Shown one piece after another: positions 26,127 through 35,640 of a DNA stretch of 64,000 nucleotides. Where the stretch lies: assembly GCA_028290665.1 (NCBI GenBank), contig JAQGJK010000004.1:1-64000 (forward strand). The letters run 5' to 3'. The notes under the pieces are model-generated. The model worked only from the letters and a program-made list of their open reading frames with translations. It was not told the origin of the DNA and did not search any database. How positions within the stretch are numbered: the first letter of the stretch is position 1; the number at the start of each line of letters is the position of its first letter. The stretch comes from Devosia sp. (GTDB lineage Bacteria; Pseudomonadota; Alphaproteobacteria; Rhizobiales; Devosiaceae). Both the position numbers and the translations under genes were made by a program.

Positions 26127-26229
26127 AGCTTTTCGGTTCTGATGGGATCAGAACCGACGCTCCAGGCTGTTTCTCTGACGCGTTTCTTCACGCGAACCGG
26201 TATCCACTTCGCTCGAAAACGCTCTAGGC
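26121..26229. repeat. Mosaic intergenic element (RIME-like) with terminal inverted repeats
   Basis: Starts GCCTAGAGC and ends GCTCTAGGC, a perfect inverted pair extended by TTTTCG/CGAAAA-like sequence. Inside is a perfect 10-bp hairpin CGGTTCTGAT/ATCAGAACCG (26134-26156). The second half, CGCGAACCGGTATCCACTT with GCTCGAAAACGCTCTA, is a string I recall from many rhizobial intergenic mosaic elements. The stop codons of prfB and of the M23 peptidase gene are both the TAG within the terminal repeats. The hairpin may also serve as terminator. Confidence 0.75.
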
Positions 26230-27366
26230 GCTGACCAGCAATAGCAAGCGCTTGCCGGCTTTCAAAAACGTTGCCGGATCGAGCGGGGCACCGGCATCGC
26301 GCACTTCGAAGTGGAGGTGCGGGCCGGTCGAGCGGCCGGTGGAGCCGACCTTGGCGATGGGCGTGCCGGTATTGACCCGCTGCCCGACGGTGGCGATGAA
26401 CGCCGAGAGGTGGGCGTAGCGGGTGATGTAGCCATCGCCGTGGTCGATCTCCATCACATTGCCATAGCCCGAGCGCTGGCCGGCGAACACCACTTTGCCG
26501 GCGCCGGCGCTCAGCACCAGCGTGCCCTTGGCCGCGGGAAAATCGAGGCCGGAATGGAAGGCTTTCTTGCCGGTGAACGGGTCGGTCCGGTTGCCATAAG
26601 ATGAACTCAGGCGCTCGACGCCGGCAATCGGCATGTGGATCGGCGCAGTATCGACGGCGGTCCGCGCTGCCTTGAAGCGGGTGAGGGCCGCGAGGACTGC
26701 GTTGGCGTCCTCCATCAAGCTGCTGGTCGGGGCCCCATCGACGGGCGGCAGCAAGGGGCCGCCGACACCTTCGAGCTCGGCAACCGGCAGGTCGAGCCCG
26801 AGGCCAAGCTGGCTGAACTCGGCCGCAATGGCATCAGTTTGAACTGTCGCTTCCGAGGCGATGCTGGCCAGCGCCATCCGCGATTCTTCCATCATGGCTT
26901 CGACCGCGGCAGTCGCGCCGACAATGCCGGGCGAACCGGTCTCGGTCGAAATGCTGATCGAACCGGTGAGCGTCGGGTCGGGGGCAGGGGTGGTGTCCGG
27001 GTCGGCACCGAGCCCGAGTTCACTGGCCTTGGCCGCGAGCGCCTTCACATATTGCTGCTGTTCGAGCAGCAGCTCCTGCGCCTGCGACAAATCCTGCAGC
27101 TGGAGGTTCACGTCGCCGGCCTGGGCATACTGGCGCGAGTACAGCCGATCGACTTCGAGGCGCAATTCGGCGATGCGGTCTTCATAAGCGGAGACCACGG
27201 CATCAGTCTTGCCGTTCAGCAGGGCGGCAATGTCGGGACTCATCACCAGCGCCAGGCCGGTGACGACGTTGGCGACGACCAGCACGACGAACATGGCATA
27301 AAACGAGACCGGGCTGACACCGCGGCGACGCACTTCGATACGCCGCGGTTTCGGGTTTTTGCGCAC
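26224..27366 (-). CDS. M23 family peptidase, membrane-anchored with coiled coil
   Basis: A 380-residue inner-membrane protein facing the periplasm. A basic N-terminus is followed by one membrane helix (FYAMFVVLVVANVVTGLALVM, about residues 22-42), a coiled-coil stretch (AYEDRIAELRLEVDRLYSRQ onward), a Pro/Gly/Ser linker, and a C-terminal LytM/M23 domain with HSGLDF, YITRYAHLS and HLHFEVR, so the zinc ligands are present. It is expected to cut peptide cross-links or to activate amidases. The GTG at 27366 is preferred: GAGGG lies eight bases upstream. It is convergent with prfB across a mosaic repeat. Confidence 0.88.
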   Translation of the reverse strand: MRKNPKPRRIEVRRRGVSPVSFYAMFVVLVVANVVTGLALVMSPDIAALLNGKTDAVVSAYEDRIAELRLEVDRLYSRQYAQAGDVNLQLQDLSQAQELLLEQQQYVKALAAKASELGLGADPDTTPAPDPTLTGSISISTETGSPGIVGATAAVEAMMEESRMALASIASEATVQTDAIAAEFSQLGLGLDLPVAELEGVGGPLLPPVDGAPTSSLMEDANAVLAALTRFKAARTAVDTAPIHMPIAGVERLSSSYGNRTDPFTGKKAFHSGLDFPAAKGTLVLSAGAGKVVFAGQRSGYGNVMEIDHGDGYITRYAHLSAFIATVGQRVNTGTPIAKVGSTGRSTGPHLHFEVRDAGAPLDPATFLKAGKRLLLLVSA

Positions 27367-27451
27367 TCGACCGACCCTCACGCACACTGAAACACTGGGG
27401 AGATAATGGTCCGTTAAGGTTAACAAAGGCACAAACGACAAGGCGGACGGC

Positions 27452-27919
27452 TCAGTCTGTGAGTCCGATGACCGCTTTGAGGACCGTTTCGGCATGACCC
27501 TTGATGCGGCTGGCCTTGATAATGCCGGCGACTTTACCATCGGTGCCAACGATGACCGTGGCGCGGATCACGCCGTCATAGGCGACGCCGAACATCTTTT
27601 TTGGACCCCACAGCCCGTACGCTTTGGTCACGGCGAGTTCGGGGTCGGCACCGAGGGTGACGGACAAGCCGTTGGCATCGCGGAACTTGGCGTGTGTCGC
27701 GACGTGATCGGGGGAGATGCCCAGCAGCAAGGCGCCGTGGGCAGCGAAATCATTGCCGAGTGCAGAGAATTCCAGCGCCTCGGTGGTGCAGCCGATGGTG
27801 CCGTCCTCGGGGTAAAAGAACAGCACCACCACCGTGCCCAGGTGATCGGAAAGCCGAAACTCGCCCCCGGTATCGGTGTTAAGCAAAAAGTCCGGGGCTA
27901 TGCTGCCAGTCTCGATCAT
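27452..27919 (-). CDS. bcp: Thioredoxin-dependent peroxiredoxin (Bcp/PrxQ)
   Basis: Reduces hydrogen peroxide and organic peroxides. The 155-residue protein has the peroxidatic Cys44 in TIGCTTEALEF. The usual second cysteine five residues later is absent, so it would be a one-cysteine type or use an external thiol. FFYPEDG, GISPD and the C-terminal domain match Bcp. It lies 85 bases before the M23 peptidase gene on the same strand and is divergent from the large AsmA-like gene. Confidence 0.93.
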   Translation of the reverse strand: MIETGSIAPDFLLNTDTGGEFRLSDHLGTVVVLFFYPEDGTIGCTTEALEFSALGNDFAAHGALLLGISPDHVATHAKFRDANGLSVTLGADPELAVTKAYGLWGPKKMFGVAYDGVIRATVIVGTDGKVAGIIKASRIKGHAETVLKAVIGLTD

Positions 27920-27978
27920 CGTCGTTTCGCCTTTTCAACCAGGGGGCCGCGCCATATTCCAGCCGGTATCATCGCCCA

Positions 27979-30900
27979 ATGATCCAGGCCAAGCGCCATG
28001 CCGCGGGAGCGCGCAATTACACTGAGAACCAAGCCGTTACGCCAGTGAGTTCGTCCCATGCAACGGCTGAGTCCAATCCGGCCGCACCGATGACGGAGCT
28101 CAGCTCCCCGGTTCCCGCCAACGATCGCGCTGCCACGACCCGCTTACCGCCGGTGAGGCGGGCACGGCGGCGCTGGCCGCTGGCGCTGCGTATCCTGCTG
28201 TGGATCATCGCGCTGCCGATCATCCTGCTGCTGATCCTCTACGTCGTGTTGCTCGTGACGCCGATTCCGCTGAGCGCCCTGCGCGGCCCGGCCGAGGAGG
28301 CGGTTGCCGCGGCGATGCCGCCCGGATCGAGCCTCGAACTCGGCGATATGTCGGTGGCGCTCGAGGGTGGCGCCTGGCCGGTGCTGCGGTTCGCGCCGGT
28401 GACCTTTGCCGACGCCAAGACCGGTGCGAAAGTCACCATGGAGGCGCTGGAGGTTGGTTTTTCGCTGGTCCGCACGCTGATCGGACAGCCGGGGGCGACA
28501 GTGACGGTGGTTGGCCCGCACCTGCAAATTCAGCAGGATCTGTTCGGTCCGCGCCTTGCCAGTTTCGACGTGGTGCCGGACCCGGCCGGCGGCCCGCCAA
28601 CGGTACGGGTTATCGAGGGCGAGGACGCCTATCCCGCCGTGCGGTTTTCGCCCAGCGGCATCAGCCTGACGGGAACGATGCCGACTGGCGACCTGCCGCT
28701 GCTGCGCTCCGACAATGACTGGCTGGTCAAGAACATGGAGGCTGCTGCCGAGGGCATCGGCCAGGTCATCGACCAGGCCCGGCTCGGCCGCTTTGCGCGG
28801 ATCAGCGTGCGCGATGGCGTGCTCGACATGAACGACGCTCTCTATGGCATGTACCGGACGTTCGGAGGGCTGACGCTTGACCTGACGGCGGGCGCCGACG
28901 GCAACACGGCTTCGGGATCGTTCGCCATGGCGGTCGGCGGCAAGTCGATGGGTGGCCTGATCGACTGGACCGAAGTTTCCGATGGCACCGCCAATATGAG
29001 CATTGCGCTCAATGATATCGACCTCAACTCCTTCATGCCGACCGGCGATGCCGCGCTGGCCGGTGGCGTCACGGGCTCCGCGGCGCTGTCGCTCGGGTTC
29101 AAGTTCGATGTCGCGAACAACAAACTGCTCAGCGGCATTTTCAGGGCTGATCTGACCGGCATGGAATTGCAGCTCGGCGGGGCATTGTACCCGATTGCCG
29201 GTAACATCATCACCGTCGACTGGAACCCCGATCTCGGTGAGTTCAGCTTCGGCGATACGGCGATCAGCATCGGGCCGAACAGCGGGAAACTGTCCGGCGC
29301 CGTGCGGCTTGGCCTCGACCCGCAATGGGGGCCGACGGTGGCGATGTCGATCAAGGGCAGCGATATCGTGCTGGCGCCGGGCGATCTGCCATTGCCCGAG
29401 GTGCCGTTCGAATCGATGAGCTTCAGCGGTTGGGCGGCGCCACTTTATGGGGCGGTCGGGATCGACTCCTTCGTGCTGCGCAAACCCGGCGCCCTGCTGG
29501 CGACGACCGGCGACCTGACCCTCGTCAACGAGGGCATTGGCTTCGACATGACCGTCGCCGCCAAAGGCCTGTCGGCCGACGATCTGAAGCGAATGTGGCC
29601 ATCGATGATGGCCACCGATGCACGCACCTGGATGGTCAAGGGCATTACCGGCGGGACGCTGACGAAGGCGACGATGCGCTTCAATTTCCCGGTCGGCAGC
29701 CTGGTGCCTTCGGACCCGGCGAAGCCGCTGGCCAAGGATTCGATGTCTATCGAGATGGTTGCTGACGGGCTGGTCATCAAGGGAACCGACACGCTGCCGC
29801 CGATCGCGGTGACGGGCGAAACCCGGGTGTCGATCCGCGACAACATGGTGACGCTCACCGCCGATGGTGGCGACTTGACGACCGATGAGGGGCCGATTTC
29901 GCTCACAGACGTCGCCCTGGTTGTCGACAGTTCCAACCCGGAGCAGCGGGTTACCGAAATCTCCGGCGCCATTGCAGCCGGGATCCCGGCGGCGCTGGCC
30001 CTCGCCAAAAGCCAGCAGCCCGATGCGCTGGCGAACGCCAAGTTGCCGATCGACCTCGCAGCGATCAGCGGCGATGTCGGGGTCTCGCTGGTGGCGACGA
30101 TTCTCGATGGCCCGACCGGGACCACGCCGCAATACGACTACGTCATCACCGGGACGGTCAAGGATCTGGGGTCGAGCGCCCCGATCCAGAACGTCACCTT
30201 CGACAATGGCCAGCTGGAATTCATGCTGAGCGAAGAAGGCTATCGCGTTACTGGCACGGCGGATGTGTCGGGCGCCAAGACCGATATCGTCGTCGCCGGA
30301 GCGCTCGACGGCATGCCGACGGTGCAGGTGTCCGACATCAAGGTCGCAGATCTTGCGAAATTCGGCTTTGACGCCTCGGAATTCCTGTCCGGCAGCGTCA
30401 CTGCGGAGGTGCAGCCGGCCAAGGACGGCAGCCTCGGCCTCAAGCTCGACCTGACAGGCGCGGGTATCACCATCAAGGATCTGGGGCTGACCAAGACCGT
30501 TGGACAGAGTGGTTCGCTGACGGCGATGATCAAGCCCGATGGCGAAACAACGCATATCGAGGATTTGAAGCTGGCGTTCAACGACGTCGCGGTCGAGGGC
30601 AAACTTGACGTCAGCGCTGCCAAGGGGCTGCTCTCGGCCGATCTGTCGCGGATCAAGCTTAGCCCAGGGGATTCGGCGCAGGCGGCAATCTCGCCGATAG
30701 ACGGGGGGTACCTCGTGCGGGTGCGCGGTGAACAACTCGATCTCAAGCCGGTGCTCAAGCGCGCTTTCAGCCTGACTTCCGGGTCGGGCGGCGTGGCGGC
30801 GGAGAGCTTCAAGGATTCGATCGTCCTTGATGTCGAATTGAAGCGCGTCCTCGGCATGTACAAGACCACGGCGTATAATCTCGACCTCGACCTGTCGCTG

Positions 30901-31581
30901 GCCGGGACCAATCTGAAGCGCGTCAACCTGCAGACGAGTTTTGGCGAAGGCACTGCCATTTCGGTGACGACCAATCCCGGGCCAGAGGGCAAGGTAATGT
31001 CGGTGGCATTCAACGACGCCGGCACGCTGCTGCGGTTCGTCGGCGCTTATGCAAACCTCATCGGCGGCAGCGGCAGCTTCGTGCTGCGTACGGTCGATAG
31101 TGAAAAGGCCGATCACGGCAGCTTCCAACTGGCCGATTTCGCCATCGCCGACGAAGCCAAGCTGGCCGAGATCATTGCCGGCGATGCCAGTTCGCAGCAG
31201 TTGTTGCAGGGCCGTAACCAGTTCCAGTTCAAGAACGCCGAGGTGAGCTTCATCCGCCGTTCCGATCGGATAGAGGTGGTCGAAGGCCTGCTCAGTGGCG
31301 ATCGCGCCGGCGGCACGCTGCGCGGGTTCATTTACACCGAGCAGGGGCAGTACGATCTGGTGGGAACTTACGTGCCGCTGTTCGGCATCAACACCGCCTT
31401 CCAGAAGCTACTGGGCCCGCTGGGTGGGCGGCAAGGCGAAGGGTTGTTCGGCGTGACCTTTGCCGTGCGCGGGCCGCTGGACAAGCCGGATTTCCGCATC
31501 AACCCGGTGTCAGCCCTCGCCATCGGCCCGTTCCGCCGGTTGTTCGAGTTCAAGGCCAAGGAACAGCCGCGGGTAGAGTGA
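27979..31581 (+). CDS. AsmA/YhdP-like (DUF3971) envelope protein
   Basis: A 1200-residue protein with a cytoplasmic basic N-terminus, one membrane helix (LALRILLWIIALPIILLLILYVVLL, about 67-91) and a very long periplasmic part made of repeating beta-strands. This is the architecture of AsmA-like proteins that bridge the envelope and help move phospholipids. The C-terminal region (GTLRGFIYTEQGQYDLVGTYVPLFGINTAFQ with a closing FGVTFAVRGPLDKPDFRINPVSALAIGPFRRLFEF) matches the tail of YhdP-type proteins. The start is unsure; ATG at 28090 is an option. No strong binding site is seen for either. Confidence 0.85.
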   Translation: MIQAKRHAAGARNYTENQAVTPVSSSHATAESNPAAPMTELSSPVPANDRAATTRLPPVRRARRRWPLALRILLWIIALPIILLLILYVVLLVTPIPLSALRGPAEEAVAAAMPPGSSLELGDMSVALEGGAWPVLRFAPVTFADAKTGAKVTMEALEVGFSLVRTLIGQPGATVTVVGPHLQIQQDLFGPRLASFDVVPDPAGGPPTVRVIEGEDAYPAVRFSPSGISLTGTMPTGDLPLLRSDNDWLVKNMEAAAEGIGQVIDQARLGRFARISVRDGVLDMNDALYGMYRTFGGLTLDLTAGADGNTASGSFAMAVGGKSMGGLIDWTEVSDGTANMSIALNDIDLNSFMPTGDAALAGGVTGSAALSLGFKFDVANNKLLSGIFRADLTGMELQLGGALYPIAGNIITVDWNPDLGEFSFGDTAISIGPNSGKLSGAVRLGLDPQWGPTVAMSIKGSDIVLAPGDLPLPEVPFESMSFSGWAAPLYGAVGIDSFVLRKPGALLATTGDLTLVNEGIGFDMTVAAKGLSADDLKRMWPSMMATDARTWMVKGITGGTLTKATMRFNFPVGSLVPSDPAKPLAKDSMSIEMVADGLVIKGTDTLPPIAVTGETRVSIRDNMVTLTADGGDLTTDEGPISLTDVALVVDSSNPEQRVTEISGAIAAGIPAALALAKSQQPDALANAKLPIDLAAISGDVGVSLVATILDGPTGTTPQYDYVITGTVKDLGSSAPIQNVTFDNGQLEFMLSEEGYRVTGTADVSGAKTDIVVAGALDGMPTVQVSDIKVADLAKFGFDASEFLSGSVTAEVQPAKDGSLGLKLDLTGAGITIKDLGLTKTVGQSGSLTAMIKPDGETTHIEDLKLAFNDVAVEGKLDVSAAKGLLSADLSRIKLSPGDSAQAAISPIDGGYLVRVRGEQLDLKPVLKRAFSLTSGSGGVAAESFKDSIVLDVELKRVLGMYKTTAYNLDLDLSLAGTNLKRVNLQTSFGEGTAISVTTNPGPEGKVMSVAFNDAGTLLRFVGAYANLIGGSGSFVLRTVDSEKADHGSFQLADFAIADEAKLAEIIAGDASSQQLLQGRNQFQFKNAEVSFIRRSDRIEVVEGLLSGDRAGGTLRGFIYTEQGQYDLVGTYVPLFGINTAFQKLLGPLGGRQGEGLFGVTFAVRGPLDKPDFRINPVSALAIGPFRRLFEFKAKEQPRVE

Positions 31582-31639
31582 TTGCAGGTTTCGATTCGAG
31601 CCTCTAAATGTCGAGACCGACGCTACAGGAGCCGTGACG

Positions 31640-31921
31640 ATGACCGATCTCGTTGAACGCAAAGTCAGTTTGACCCGCGAGCAGGCTAACTTCATCGATC
31701 GGATGGTCGAACGTGGCGAATTCAAATCGGCGAGCGAACTCGTTCAAGACAGTCTGGAGAAGACTATTGCTCAGGAAAGCGCTTTCGAGTCGTGGGTGGA
31801 ACGGGAAGTTATCCCTGTTGCGGATGAAATGCTGCAAAATCCGCAACGGCGCATCCCGATAGCTCTCGGGTTCGACCGCATCGAAGCTAAATTGCTCCGG
31901 CGGATGAAAGCCGCTGAGTGA
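31640..31921 (+). CDS. ParD-like antitoxin
   Basis: A 93-residue protein with an N-terminal ribbon-helix-helix (RKVSLTREQANFIDRMVERGEF, then KSASELVQDSLEKTI) that binds DNA as dimer, and a C-terminal tail for toxin binding. It overlaps the ParE-like gene by four bases (GTGA), the usual antitoxin-first order. The ATG at 31640 is chosen because CAGGAG is nine bases upstream; the GTG at 31634 is too close to that site. The pair is probably autoregulated by the antitoxin. Confidence 0.85.
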   Translation: MTDLVERKVSLTREQANFIDRMVERGEFKSASELVQDSLEKTIAQESAFESWVEREVIPVADEMLQNPQRRIPIALGFDRIEAKLLRRMKAAE

Positions 31922-32238
31922 ATGAACTGCCGCTGTTCCTTTCGCCGGCGGCCGAGGCAGACCTCGAGCAATTGGCCGATTGGATCAGCGATCAAGGTGC
32001 GCCGATCGCGGCACTTCACTACGTTCAGCGCGTGAGGAATGGACTAGCGGTTCTCGGACGCTTTCCAGCCCGTGGGCGGTCACTGAGCGAGCGCAGAAAG
32101 TCGCTGCGATTCCTACCGGTTGAGCGATCGGTGGTTGTCTATGAAATACAGCATGAGTCGATCGTCATCCTCCGCGTTTTTCATGGCGGGCAGGATTGGC
32201 AGGCGGTGCTGCAGGAACCGGACGTGCCGGGAGCCTAA
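31918..32238 (+). CDS. ParE-type toxin (RelE/ParE superfamily)
   Basis: A 106-residue toxin with the ParE pattern: [20 protein letters not shown], a central helix with [20 protein letters not shown], and the final strands [31 protein letters not shown]. ParE toxins inhibit gyrase. The start is GTG, overlapping the antitoxin stop. The gene ends within four bases of the convergent tyrS stop, so the module is packed between two housekeeping genes. Confidence 0.88.
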   Translation: MNELPLFLSPAAEADLEQLADWISDQGAPIAALHYVQRVRNGLAVLGRFPARGRSLSERRKSLRFLPVERSVVVYEIQHESIVILRVFHGGQDWQAVLQEPDVPGA

Positions 32239-33488
32239 ACCGGCTTGATCAGAGCGTGTTTTTTCCGACCGACCGATAGTTTGATCACCCCCTCGGGGAG
32301 CACGTCGCGTTCGGTGAGGAGGTGGCGCTCGTCGGTGATGGTGGTGTCGTTGACCTTGACGGCGCCCGAGGCGATGTGGCGGCGGGCTTCGCCGTTCGAG
32401 GCGGCGAGGCCGGCGGCGACGAGGGCGGACTGCAGGCCGATGCCGCCGGCGAGCGTGGTGCGGCCGAGTTCGACGGTGTGCAGCGAGAGATCGAGCGACC
32501 CTGTTTCAAACGTCGCTTCGGCGGTCGACAGTGCTTGTTCGGCAGCTTCGCGGCTGTGGACGACGGCCGTCGCTTCGGTGGCCAGAATTTTCTTCGCGTC
32601 GTTGAGTTCGGCGCCACCAAGTGCCGCGAGGCGGGCGATCTCGGCGAGCGGCAGGCGGGTGAAAATTTTGAGGAAGCGGCCGACATCGGCGTCCTCAGTG
32701 TTGCGGAAATATTGCCAGAACTCGTAGGGCGAAAACAGTTCGTCATTGAGCCAGACGGCGCCCGATGCGGTCTTGCCCATCTTGGCGCCCGACGCCGTGG
32801 TCAGCAGCGGGGTCGTCAGCGCGAACAACTGCTTGCTGTCCATGCGGTGGCTGAGGTCGACGCCGTTGATGATGTTGCCCCACTGATCCGAACCGCCCAT
32901 CTGCAGCGTGCAACCATAGCGCCGGCTGAGCTCGACGAAGTCGTACCCCTGCATGATCATGTAGTTGAATTCGAGAAAGCTCAGCGACTGTTCCCGGTCG
33001 AGCCGGAGCTTGACGCTGTCGAAACTCAGCATCCGGTTGACCGAGAAATGCCGCCCGACATCGCGCAGGAATTCGACGTAGTTGAGTTTCAGCAGCCAGT
33101 CGGCATTGTTGACCATGACCGCATCGGTCGGGCCATCGCCGAATTTCAGCATGCGCGCGAAGATGCGCTTGATGCCATCGATATTGGTGGCGATCTGTTC
33201 GATGGTGAGCAGTTTGCGCTGGTCATCGCGGAACGAGGGATCGCCGACCATCGAGGTGCCGCCGCCCATCAGTGCGATGGGACGATGGCCGGTTTCCTGC
33301 ATCCAGTACAGCATGGTGGCGCTGATCAGATTGCCGATATGGAGGCTGGTCGCCGTCGCGTCGTAACCGACATAGCCGGTGATCGTCGTCGTCGCGGCGA
33401 GCGTGTCCAGCGCCTCGGGGTCCGAGATCTGGTGGATGAGTTCCCGCTCGCTGAGGGCGTTGAGGAAATCGGATTTGAACTTGGCCAT
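32235..33488 (-). CDS. tyrS: Tyrosyl-tRNA synthetase
   Basis: Charges tRNA-Tyr with tyrosine. The 417-residue class I synthetase has HIGN at residues 50-53, the tyrosine-binding segment YMIMQGYDF and GGSDQWGN, the KMGKT form of the KMSKS loop, and a C-terminal S4 RNA-binding domain ([14 protein letters not shown]). It lies 21 bases downstream of the hydrolase gene on the same strand, so they may share a transcript. Confidence 0.97.
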   Translation of the reverse strand: MAKFKSDFLNALSERELIHQISDPEALDTLAATTTITGYVGYDATATSLHIGNLISATMLYWMQETGHRPIALMGGGTSMVGDPSFRDDQRKLLTIEQIATNIDGIKRIFARMLKFGDGPTDAVMVNNADWLLKLNYVEFLRDVGRHFSVNRMLSFDSVKLRLDREQSLSFLEFNYMIMQGYDFVELSRRYGCTLQMGGSDQWGNIINGVDLSHRMDSKQLFALTTPLLTTASGAKMGKTASGAVWLNDELFSPYEFWQYFRNTEDADVGRFLKIFTRLPLAEIARLAALGGAELNDAKKILATEATAVVHSREAAEQALSTAEATFETGSLDLSLHTVELGRTTLAGGIGLQSALVAAGLAASNGEARRHIASGAVKVNDTTITDERHLLTERDVLPEGVIKLSVGRKKHALIKPV

Positions 33489-33509
33489 CAGGAGCTCTGA
33501 ACTAAAAAG

Positions 33510-34172
33510 TTAGCGCCCTTTGCCGGCGGCGATTTCGAGGCGGCGGCGATCGAGATATTCCGAGCACCGGTCGGTCAACTCGTCGATCTTGCCTTCAAAG
33601 AAGTGGTTGGCGCCCTCGACCACCTGTTGTTCGATGGTGATGCCCTTCTGCGTCTTGAGCTTGTCGACCAGCTTCTGCACTGAACTCGGCGGCGCCACGC
33701 GGTCCTTGTCGCCATGAATGATCAGGCCGGACGAGGGGCACGGGGCAAGGAATGAGAAATCGTAGAGGTTCTCGGGCGGCGCCACCGAGATGAAGCCTTC
33801 GACTTCGGGACGGCGCATCAGCAACTGCATGCCGATCCAGGCGCCAAAGGAAAAGCCTGCGATCCAGCAGCCGCGCGATTCCCGGTTGATGACCTGCAGC
33901 CAGTCGAGCGCCGAAGCCGCGTCGCTCAGTTCGCCAATGCCATGATCGAACATGCCCTGCGAGCGGCCGACGCCGCGCGAGTTGAAGCGCAGCACCGCAA
34001 AGCCGCGCTTGGCGAACATGTAGAACAGATTGTAGACGATCTGGTTGTTCATGGTGCCGCCAAATTCGGGATGCGGATGCATCACGATGGCGACCGGAGC
34101 ATTGGGCTCCCTGCCGGGCTGGTAACGGCCCTCGAGACGGCCTTCGGGACCAGTGAAAATAACTTCCGGCAT
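33510..34172 (-). CDS. Alpha/beta hydrolase
   Basis: A 220-residue cytoplasmic hydrolase. The nucleophile elbow GFSFG places Ser108; HPHPEFGGTMNN, LRFNSRGVGRSQG and the late IHGDKDRVAP (Asp) and GANHFFEG (His) complete the triad. It belongs to the dienelactone-hydrolase-like group of COG2945-type proteins; the substrate is unknown. The ATG at 34172 is supported by AAGGACG upstream; the open frame extends 20 residues further without family match. It is divergent from the suf operon. Confidence 0.88.
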   Translation of the reverse strand: MPEVIFTGPEGRLEGRYQPGREPNAPVAIVMHPHPEFGGTMNNQIVYNLFYMFAKRGFAVLRFNSRGVGRSQGMFDHGIGELSDAASALDWLQVINRESRGCWIAGFSFGAWIGMQLLMRRPEVEGFISVAPPENLYDFSFLAPCPSSGLIIHGDKDRVAPPSSVQKLVDKLKTQKGITIEQQVVEGANHFFEGKIDELTDRCSEYLDRRRLEIAAGKGR

Positions 34173-34241
34173 GCTTCGTCCTTGCGTCGGCTGGGTGACT
34201 GCCGGCGACCGCCCGGCATACCCGCACTGCACGACCTCGGC

Positions 34242-34270
34242 TTGACTACCGTACCGCCGCTTCTTAAAAC
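34242..34270 (+). promoter_or_regulatory. Candidate promoter of the suf operon
   Basis: TTGACT and TAAAAC are 17 bases apart, pointing toward the suf genes. The Irr-like box at 34286-34302 begins about 16 bases downstream of the -10, where a bound repressor would block transcription. Confidence 0.45.
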
Positions 34271-34285
34271 AGGCACCGAAATCAG

Positions 34286-34302
34286 TTTAGAATAATTCGA
34301 AA
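34286..34302 (+). promoter_or_regulatory. Candidate Irr box (iron control element)
   Basis: TTTAGAATAATTCGAAA is an inverted repeat TTTAGAA-N3-TTCGAAA with one mismatch. It resembles the ICE motif bound by the haem-responsive regulator Irr in Rhizobiales (TTTAGAA-N3-TTCTAAA as I remember it). It lies in the leader of the suf operon, a known target of iron regulation in rhizobia. Confidence 0.6.
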
Positions 34303-34466
34303 CTGAGGTTGCAGGTCTTTGGTAAGCGGGCTTTTGGTCAGTTGCCGACCCGTGCGAGCGCTCCTTGTAATGAAAGTGAGCGTCAAAATTCAAGAAGTGT
34401 TTGGCCCCTGCCATCGACTGGCGTTGTGGGCCATTCAAACGGCGCTTGTCGCCACGGATAGGACGC

Positions 34467-35621
34467 ATGCCCGGCTCACCGGTTTATCTCGATCACAACG
34501 CCTCGGCGCCGCTGCTTCCCGAAGCACGCGACGCGATGCTGCGTGCGCTTGAGCTGACGGGAAATCCGGCATCGGTGCATGGGCATGGCCGCCGGCTGGC
34601 TGAGCTTATCGAACGTGCCCGCGGGCAGGTGGCGACACTGGCTGGCGCCGAGCGTGGGCAGGTGGTGTTCACCGGCTCAGCGACCGAAGCCATCCATCAG
34701 GCGTTGGTCGGCGGGGCACGGGCGCTCGGGGTTGGACGTGTCGCGGTGGCCGACGGCGAACATGACGCGGTGTTGAAGGCCGCTGAATTGAGCGGCCGGC
34801 CAGTGCTGCATATCGGGCTCGATGGCGATGGCCGGATCGAAGTCGCTGGTCTTGCGGCAATTATGCGCGATGCGGATGCCCGAGGCGAGCGGGTTCTGGT
34901 GGCAGTCCAGGCGGTCAACAACGAGACCGGGGTGGTGCAGCCACTCGGTGCCATCGCGGCGCTGGTCGGGCCCAGTCCGCATTATCTTTTCGTCGATGCC
35001 GTGCAGGCTTTGGGCAAGCTGCCCCTCGATTTTGCTGCCACGGCACCCGATATGATGGCGGGGAGTGCGCACAAAATCGGTGGACCTGTCGGCGTCGGCG
35101 CTCTGCTGATGAAGGCCCACTGCGACGGTGTGAGGCTGCTGCAGGGTGGTGGACACGAGCAGGGGCGACGGGCCGGGACGCAATCGGCAGCGCTTATCGC
35201 CGGGTTCGGCGCGGCTGCGACGGCGTTTCCGGGACGCTATGCAGCGGCTGGGGTCGAGGTTTTGGTCGACCGGCTCGAAAGCGGCATCCTGTCGATGGCC
35301 GATGACGCGGTGATTTTCGGTGGCCGGGTCGAACGCGTCGGCAATGTGGTGAATTTCGCCGTGCCGGGAGTGGCCAACACGGTGACGATGATGGGCCTCG
35401 ACCTGATGGGCCTGTCGGTTTCGTCGGGCTCGGCGTGTTCGTCGGGCAAGGTCGGTGCGAGCCATGTGCTGAAGGCCATGGGCGTGCCGAACGAACTGGC
35501 TGGCTGTGCCCTGCGGGTCAGCTTCGGCTGGTCTTCGACGGAGAGCGACGTGGATGCGTGGCTTTCCGGGTTTGAAACGATCCTCGCCCGGCATCGCCTG
35601 CGGCGTGGACGGGCGGCGTAA
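34467..35621 (+). CDS. Cysteine desulfurase, NifS/IscS type
   Basis: A PLP enzyme that takes sulfur from cysteine for Fe-S clusters. The 384-residue protein has the PLP lysine in GSAHKIGG (Lys203) and the catalytic loop [10 protein letters not shown] (Cys324), the long-loop class I form seen in NifS/IscS. It differs from the class II SufS further on in the same operon. I use the ATG at 34467, where the fold begins ([10 protein letters not shown]); longer TTG starts lack support. It lies 19 bases before sufB. A cysteine desulfurase at this position is usual in Hyphomicrobiales. Confidence 0.92.
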   Translation: MPGSPVYLDHNASAPLLPEARDAMLRALELTGNPASVHGHGRRLAELIERARGQVATLAGAERGQVVFTGSATEAIHQALVGGARALGVGRVAVADGEHDAVLKAAELSGRPVLHIGLDGDGRIEVAGLAAIMRDADARGERVLVAVQAVNNETGVVQPLGAIAALVGPSPHYLFVDAVQALGKLPLDFAATAPDMMAGSAHKIGGPVGVGALLMKAHCDGVRLLQGGGHEQGRRAGTQSAALIAGFGAAATAFPGRYAAAGVEVLVDRLESGILSMADDAVIFGGRVERVGNVVNFAVPGVANTVTMMGLDLMGLSVSSGSACSSGKVGASHVLKAMGVPNELAGCALRVSFGWSSTESDVDAWLSGFETILARHRLRRGRAA

Positions 35622-35640
35622 GGCCGCCGGAGTTAGATTG

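Noticed and set aside
28144-31128. 994-residue minus-strand frame opposite the AsmA-like gene
   Set aside because: Shadow frame with Arg/His/Gln-rich composition; the plus-strand protein has a membrane helix and family pattern.
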